Origin: Deltaproteobacteria bacterium
GTDB taxonomy: Bacteria; Myxococcota_A; UBA796; GCA-2862545
NCBI GenBank assembly: GCA_019307545.1
Contig: JAFDJI010000015.1
Coordinates: forward strand, 1-17,728
DNA length: 17,728 nt
Reading direction: 5' to 3'
In this document: positions 15,484 through 17,728 of the stretch, piece by piece
Layout of the letters: every line of letters begins with the position of its first letter
Position numbering within the stretch: the stretch's first letter is position 1
The notes under the pieces: generated by a model
What the model was told of the DNA's origin: nothing
Databases searched by the model: none
The model's input: the letters and a program-made list of their open reading frames with translations, nothing else
Made by a program: the position numbers and the translations under genes

Positions 15484-17174
15484 TCGTTGGTTGGGGCGAC
15501 GCGCGCCGCCCGCTGCCCCCAGTCCATCTCGATCGCCGGGCGCTTCGGGCCCCGGCCCGAAACCTGCTCACTGGCACGCTGTTTCGCCCCCCAGCGGTAC
15601 CGGGTGCGGAAGGTCTTGGGTTGGTAGACGTTGGCCCCCACCGCGACCCGCATGGCCTCACGGAGGGCCGCCGCACCCGCCACCACGGTGAGAAGTCGCT
15701 GCTTGAGTCCCGGCTCGCCGAGCGTCTCGTCGTAGGCCCGGATCACCTCGCGGGCGAGGTCCCGGGAGCGCTCGTTGTGGGCATGGCGCAGGATGACCGA
15801 CAGTGCCGGGCGTACGTGGCGGGCCTCCCGCTCCATGTTGCGCCTCCGGTGGAGCAGGTACGGGTCGCGCGTGTCCGCCAGCGCCCGCAGCCCGAGCAAC
15901 GTGGTTTCGAACATGCGGAGCAGGGACGGGCCATTGGTGTCGTACTCGTACTGGAACGCGCGCCGAATGAGGTTCTCGGTTTGGGCAGGGGTGAAGTTCG
16001 GGTGGGTGAACCAGATTCGGTGCTGGCCGTGCCACTCCTCATAGGGGAGGTCCTTCCGTAGCATGCCCTTGCGGTCGTACTCCCGGTAGAGCTGCGTCCC
16101 GGGGAGCGGGCCGAGCTGCATGAACTGGACGAAATCCGCACCCAGGCTCGAGACGTACTCGATGTCCTCCCAGATGGTGGCGAGGTCGTGGTGCTCGAGG
16201 AACAGGATCCCCGACGCGAGCACGCTGATGCCGTTGCCCTTCAGCTCGCGGATCATCGCGCCCAGGTCCACCCCAAGGTTCTTCTCGAACACCTCCACCT
16301 TCGACTCGACGCCGATCCACAGGAAGTACACCCCCAGGCGTGCCAGGAAGTCGACGCCCACATCGCGGATGGTCTCGGCCGAGCTGAACAGCCCGAAGCG
16401 ATAGGTCTTGTCGTGCTCCTCCATGAGCGCGAGCAGCTCTCGCGCGCGCTCGGGACGCTTGAGGAAGTTCTCGTCCATGACGAAGAAATCGGTGTGGCCC
16501 GTCTGGTCCTCGACCTTGCGGCAGATGTCGAACAGGGCACGGCCGGTGTCGAAGTAGGGCGTGTAGCGCTTGTCGAAGAAGTGGGAGGTGGCGCAGAACC
16601 GGCATTGGTTTGGGCAACCGACGCCGGGCAGGAGGACCGCGGCGTCTACGGCGAGGGGAATGCCCAACATCCGCTTGTTGAAGCTCGAGGCGATCACAGG
16701 GTGGACCACCGGACGGTCGAGATCTTCCCCCAAGAGGCGGCGCAGCCAGAAGACCCCCTCGCCGCGACAGATGTGGTCGTGCTCGATGAGGGTCTCGACC
16801 CTGGGGATACGGGTGCCATGGCCGCCGAGGATGATCTGGCTCTTCGGCGCGTGCTCGCGCACCAACGCTGCCATCCGCTGGGCCTTTGCGAAGTTGGGCA
16901 CGATGAACGAGATGCCAACGTAGTCGTAGCCCTTGCGGAGCTCTCTGATGAAGCGCGCCTGGGACGGAAAGTCGAGGACCGTGGTGGGGGCCTCGATGTT
17001 CTCCGCCATCAGGTACAGGCCGAAGCTCTGGTGGTTGAACCGCAGCGAGAACAGGCCCTGCTCGCGTGTCACCTGGTTGTGGAACAGCTCGAGGACGTTC
17101 TCCTTGCGACCGTAGGCGTCATCCAAGCCGAAGGGACCGAAGACGGACGTGAGCAGGACAGACGGTCGGCGCAT
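15480..17174 (-). CDS. B12-binding-type radical SAM protein of unknown function
   Basis: This is a 564-residue protein. The ATG at 17174 is preceded by GAGG at eight bases, partly within a hairpin. An N-terminal Rossmann-like cobalamin-binding-type region spans about 50-170 (YDYVGISFIVPNFAKAQ, IILGGHGTRIP). The radical SAM core starts at the 4Fe-4S motif CPNQCRFC (Cys187, Cys191, Cys194), followed by DFFVMDENFLKRPERA, YFLWIGVESKVEVFEKN and a strand-helix repeat to about 400, with FMQLGPLPGTQLY near its end. A helical C-terminal part of about 160 residues has no obvious match. Such enzymes cleave S-adenosylmethionine to start radical chemistry, often methylations or ring formation with cobalamin. 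The classical DxHxxG B12 motif is not evident, so cobalamin use is unproven. The substrate is unknown. Confidence 0.94.
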   Translation of the reverse strand: MRRPSVLLTSVFGPFGLDDAYGRKENVLELFHNQVTREQGLFSLRFNHQSFGLYLMAENIEAPTTVLDFPSQARFIRELRKGYDYVGISFIVPNFAKAQRMAALVREHAPKSQIILGGHGTRIPRVETLIEHDHICRGEGVFWLRRLLGEDLDRPVVHPVIASSFNKRMLGIPLAVDAAVLLPGVGCPNQCRFCATSHFFDKRYTPYFDTGRALFDICRKVEDQTGHTDFFVMDENFLKRPERARELLALMEEHDKTYRFGLFSSAETIRDVGVDFLARLGVYFLWIGVESKVEVFEKNLGVDLGAMIRELKGNGISVLASGILFLEHHDLATIWEDIEYVSSLGADFVQFMQLGPLPGTQLYREYDRKGMLRKDLPYEEWHGQHRIWFTHPNFTPAQTENLIRRAFQYEYDTNGPSLLRMFETTLLGLRALADTRDPYLLHRRRNMEREARHVRPALSVILRHAHNERSRDLAREVIRAYDETLGEPGLKQRLLTVVAGAAALREAMRVAVGANVYQPKTFRTRYRWGAKQRASEQVSGRGPKRPAIEMDWGQRAARVAPTND

Positions 17175-17175
17175 G

Positions 17176-17197
17176 GGGGGTTCCTCGCTGAACCCCC
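17176..17197 (-). promoter_or_regulatory. RNA hairpin over the ribosome binding site of the radical SAM gene
   Basis: In the minus-strand message GGGGGTTC pairs perfectly with GAACCCCC around the six-base loop AGCGAG. The stem ends one base before the ATG at 17174, and the GAGG ribosome binding site lies across the end of the loop and the start of the 3' arm. Folding would limit ribosome access. The regulatory role is inferred. Confidence 0.5.
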
Positions 17198-17206
17198 AAC
17201 ATGCCC

Positions 17207-17240
17207 GGCCGGGGTCACCGTTCTGTCACGGACCCCGGCC
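17207..17240 (-). terminator. Terminator-like hairpin after the NmrA-like gene
   Basis: A perfect 10-base inverted repeat (GGCCGGGGTC at 17207-17216 and GACCCCGGCC at 17231-17240) has a 14-base loop. It begins 25 bases past the stop of the NmrA-like gene and lies upstream of the radical SAM hairpin. No T-tract follows, so it may act as a GC-rich stem terminator or as a separator between the two genes. Confidence 0.5.
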
Positions 17241-17264
17241 ATCCCTCGATCGGCGCTTCAGAGG

Positions 17265-17728
17265 TTACGCTTGGGCAGCGTGGTCGCGTGCCCAGTCGGT
17301 CAGGCGGGTCATGGGAACCCCGAAACGGCTGGCGACTCCCTCGATGTCGACGTCGTAGCCGACCTTGTCGAACCACTCGAGCATCAGGGCGAAGTCCTCG
17401 CTGTTCTCCCGGACCGCCTCAATGGGGATGCGGGAATAGGTGATCGGACGTCCGAGGATGGAGGAGACCACCTTCGCCGCAGCCTGCATGGTGACGGCGT
17501 CACCGGCGAAGTCGATCTCGCTGCCGTTCATCTCCTCGGCGTGGGTGAAGGCCCGGGCACCTACCTTGCCGATGTCCTTGACAGCCACCATCTGCAGTGA
17601 GGTCTCGGGATCGAGCGCGGTGACGAGCGTGTCACCGTTGAGGAACATCGGCGAGAGGAGGTTCTCCATGACGAACACCGGCCGGAGGATGACGAAGGAC
17701 GGGAACCCGAGATCGCGCAGTGTCTGCT
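17265..17728 (-). CDS. NmrA-like NAD(P)-binding protein, 5' end outside window
   Basis: The last 154 codons of a gene that continues beyond the right window edge are present. The segment begins QTLRDLGFPSFVILRPVFVMEN, which matches the middle of NmrA/HSCARG-type atypical short-chain reductases (LR.sGlp.tiLRP..FMEN). It goes on through LQMVAVKDIGKVGARAF, the usual link between the Rossmann and substrate domains, and a family-like C-terminus (IDFAGDAVTMQAAAKVVSSILG). Members bind NAD(P)(H) and act as redox sensors or reductases. The nucleotide-binding GxxGxxG is outside the window, so binding cannot be checked. Any GTG or ATG near 17678 is internal, since the conserved frame extends past it. 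It is on the same strand as the radical SAM gene, 90 bases upstream, with two hairpins between. Confidence 0.87.
   Translation of the reverse strand, partial: QTLRDLGFPSFVILRPVFVMENLLSPMFLNGDTLVTALDPETSLQMVAVKDIGKVGARAFTHAEEMNGSEIDFAGDAVTMQAAAKVVSSILGRPITYSRIPIEAVRENSEDFALMLEWFDKVGYDVDIEGVASRFGVPMTRLTDWARDHAAQA

Noticed and set aside
16188..17600. Long plus-strand frame antisense to the radical SAM and NmrA-like genes
   Set aside because: It spans two real genes and their intergenic hairpins, with no recognisable domain.

Overview
This is a GC-rich stretch of bacterial chromosome. Two proteins end in MYXO-CTERM-type sorting tails (Cys-containing Gly/Ala-rich linker, short hydrophobic helix, Arg cluster). 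The window also has an MXAN_6640-type metalloprotease, a Hanks-type Ser/Thr kinase and several lipoproteins. Together these point to the Myxococcota or a close deltaproteobacterial relative; the species cannot be named. I see no rRNA, tRNA, CRISPR array, insertion sequence or phage gene.

Left part (1-6764): positions 1-635 hold what looks like a decayed four-helix-bundle gene on the minus strand (about 29-375), a large inverted repeat (394-448) and a short CACGAC repeat. Next comes a very large alpha-2-macroglobulin lipoprotein on the minus strand (636-6764) with an intact CNEQ thioester motif. A 138-base divergent promoter region separates it from a plus-strand pair: an exported START-like protein (6903-7484) and ornithine aminotransferase (7557-8756).

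Middle part (8746-12417): an exported S8 subtilisin-like protease (minus) converges on and overlaps the aminotransferase. Divergent from it, only 46 bases away, is a plus-strand pair joined by a GTGA overlap: a HmuY-like putative haem-binding lipoprotein and an HEXXH metalloprotease with a MYXO-CTERM tail. Two surface or secreted proteases, a candidate haem-binding lipoprotein and, 2 kb away, a protease-trapping alpha-2-macroglobulin suggest a locus for extracellular protein breakdown, haem capture and self-protection. This functional grouping is inference.

Right part (12418-17728): a ketopantoate-reductase-like gene (minus) lies between two direct copies of a 42-base element that ends in an ATG. 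The right copy begins a membrane-anchored PD-(D/E)XK nuclease-like gene (13588-14031, plus); the left copy looks like a broken duplicate of that gene's start. Then come three minus-strand genes: a soluble Ser/Thr kinase with an acidic tail carrying an ETT motif, a B12-binding-type radical SAM protein with a hairpin over its ribosome binding site, and the 3' part of an NmrA-like NAD(P)-binding protein cut by the window end. A 63-codon frame coupled to the radical SAM stop codon is a possible small gene.
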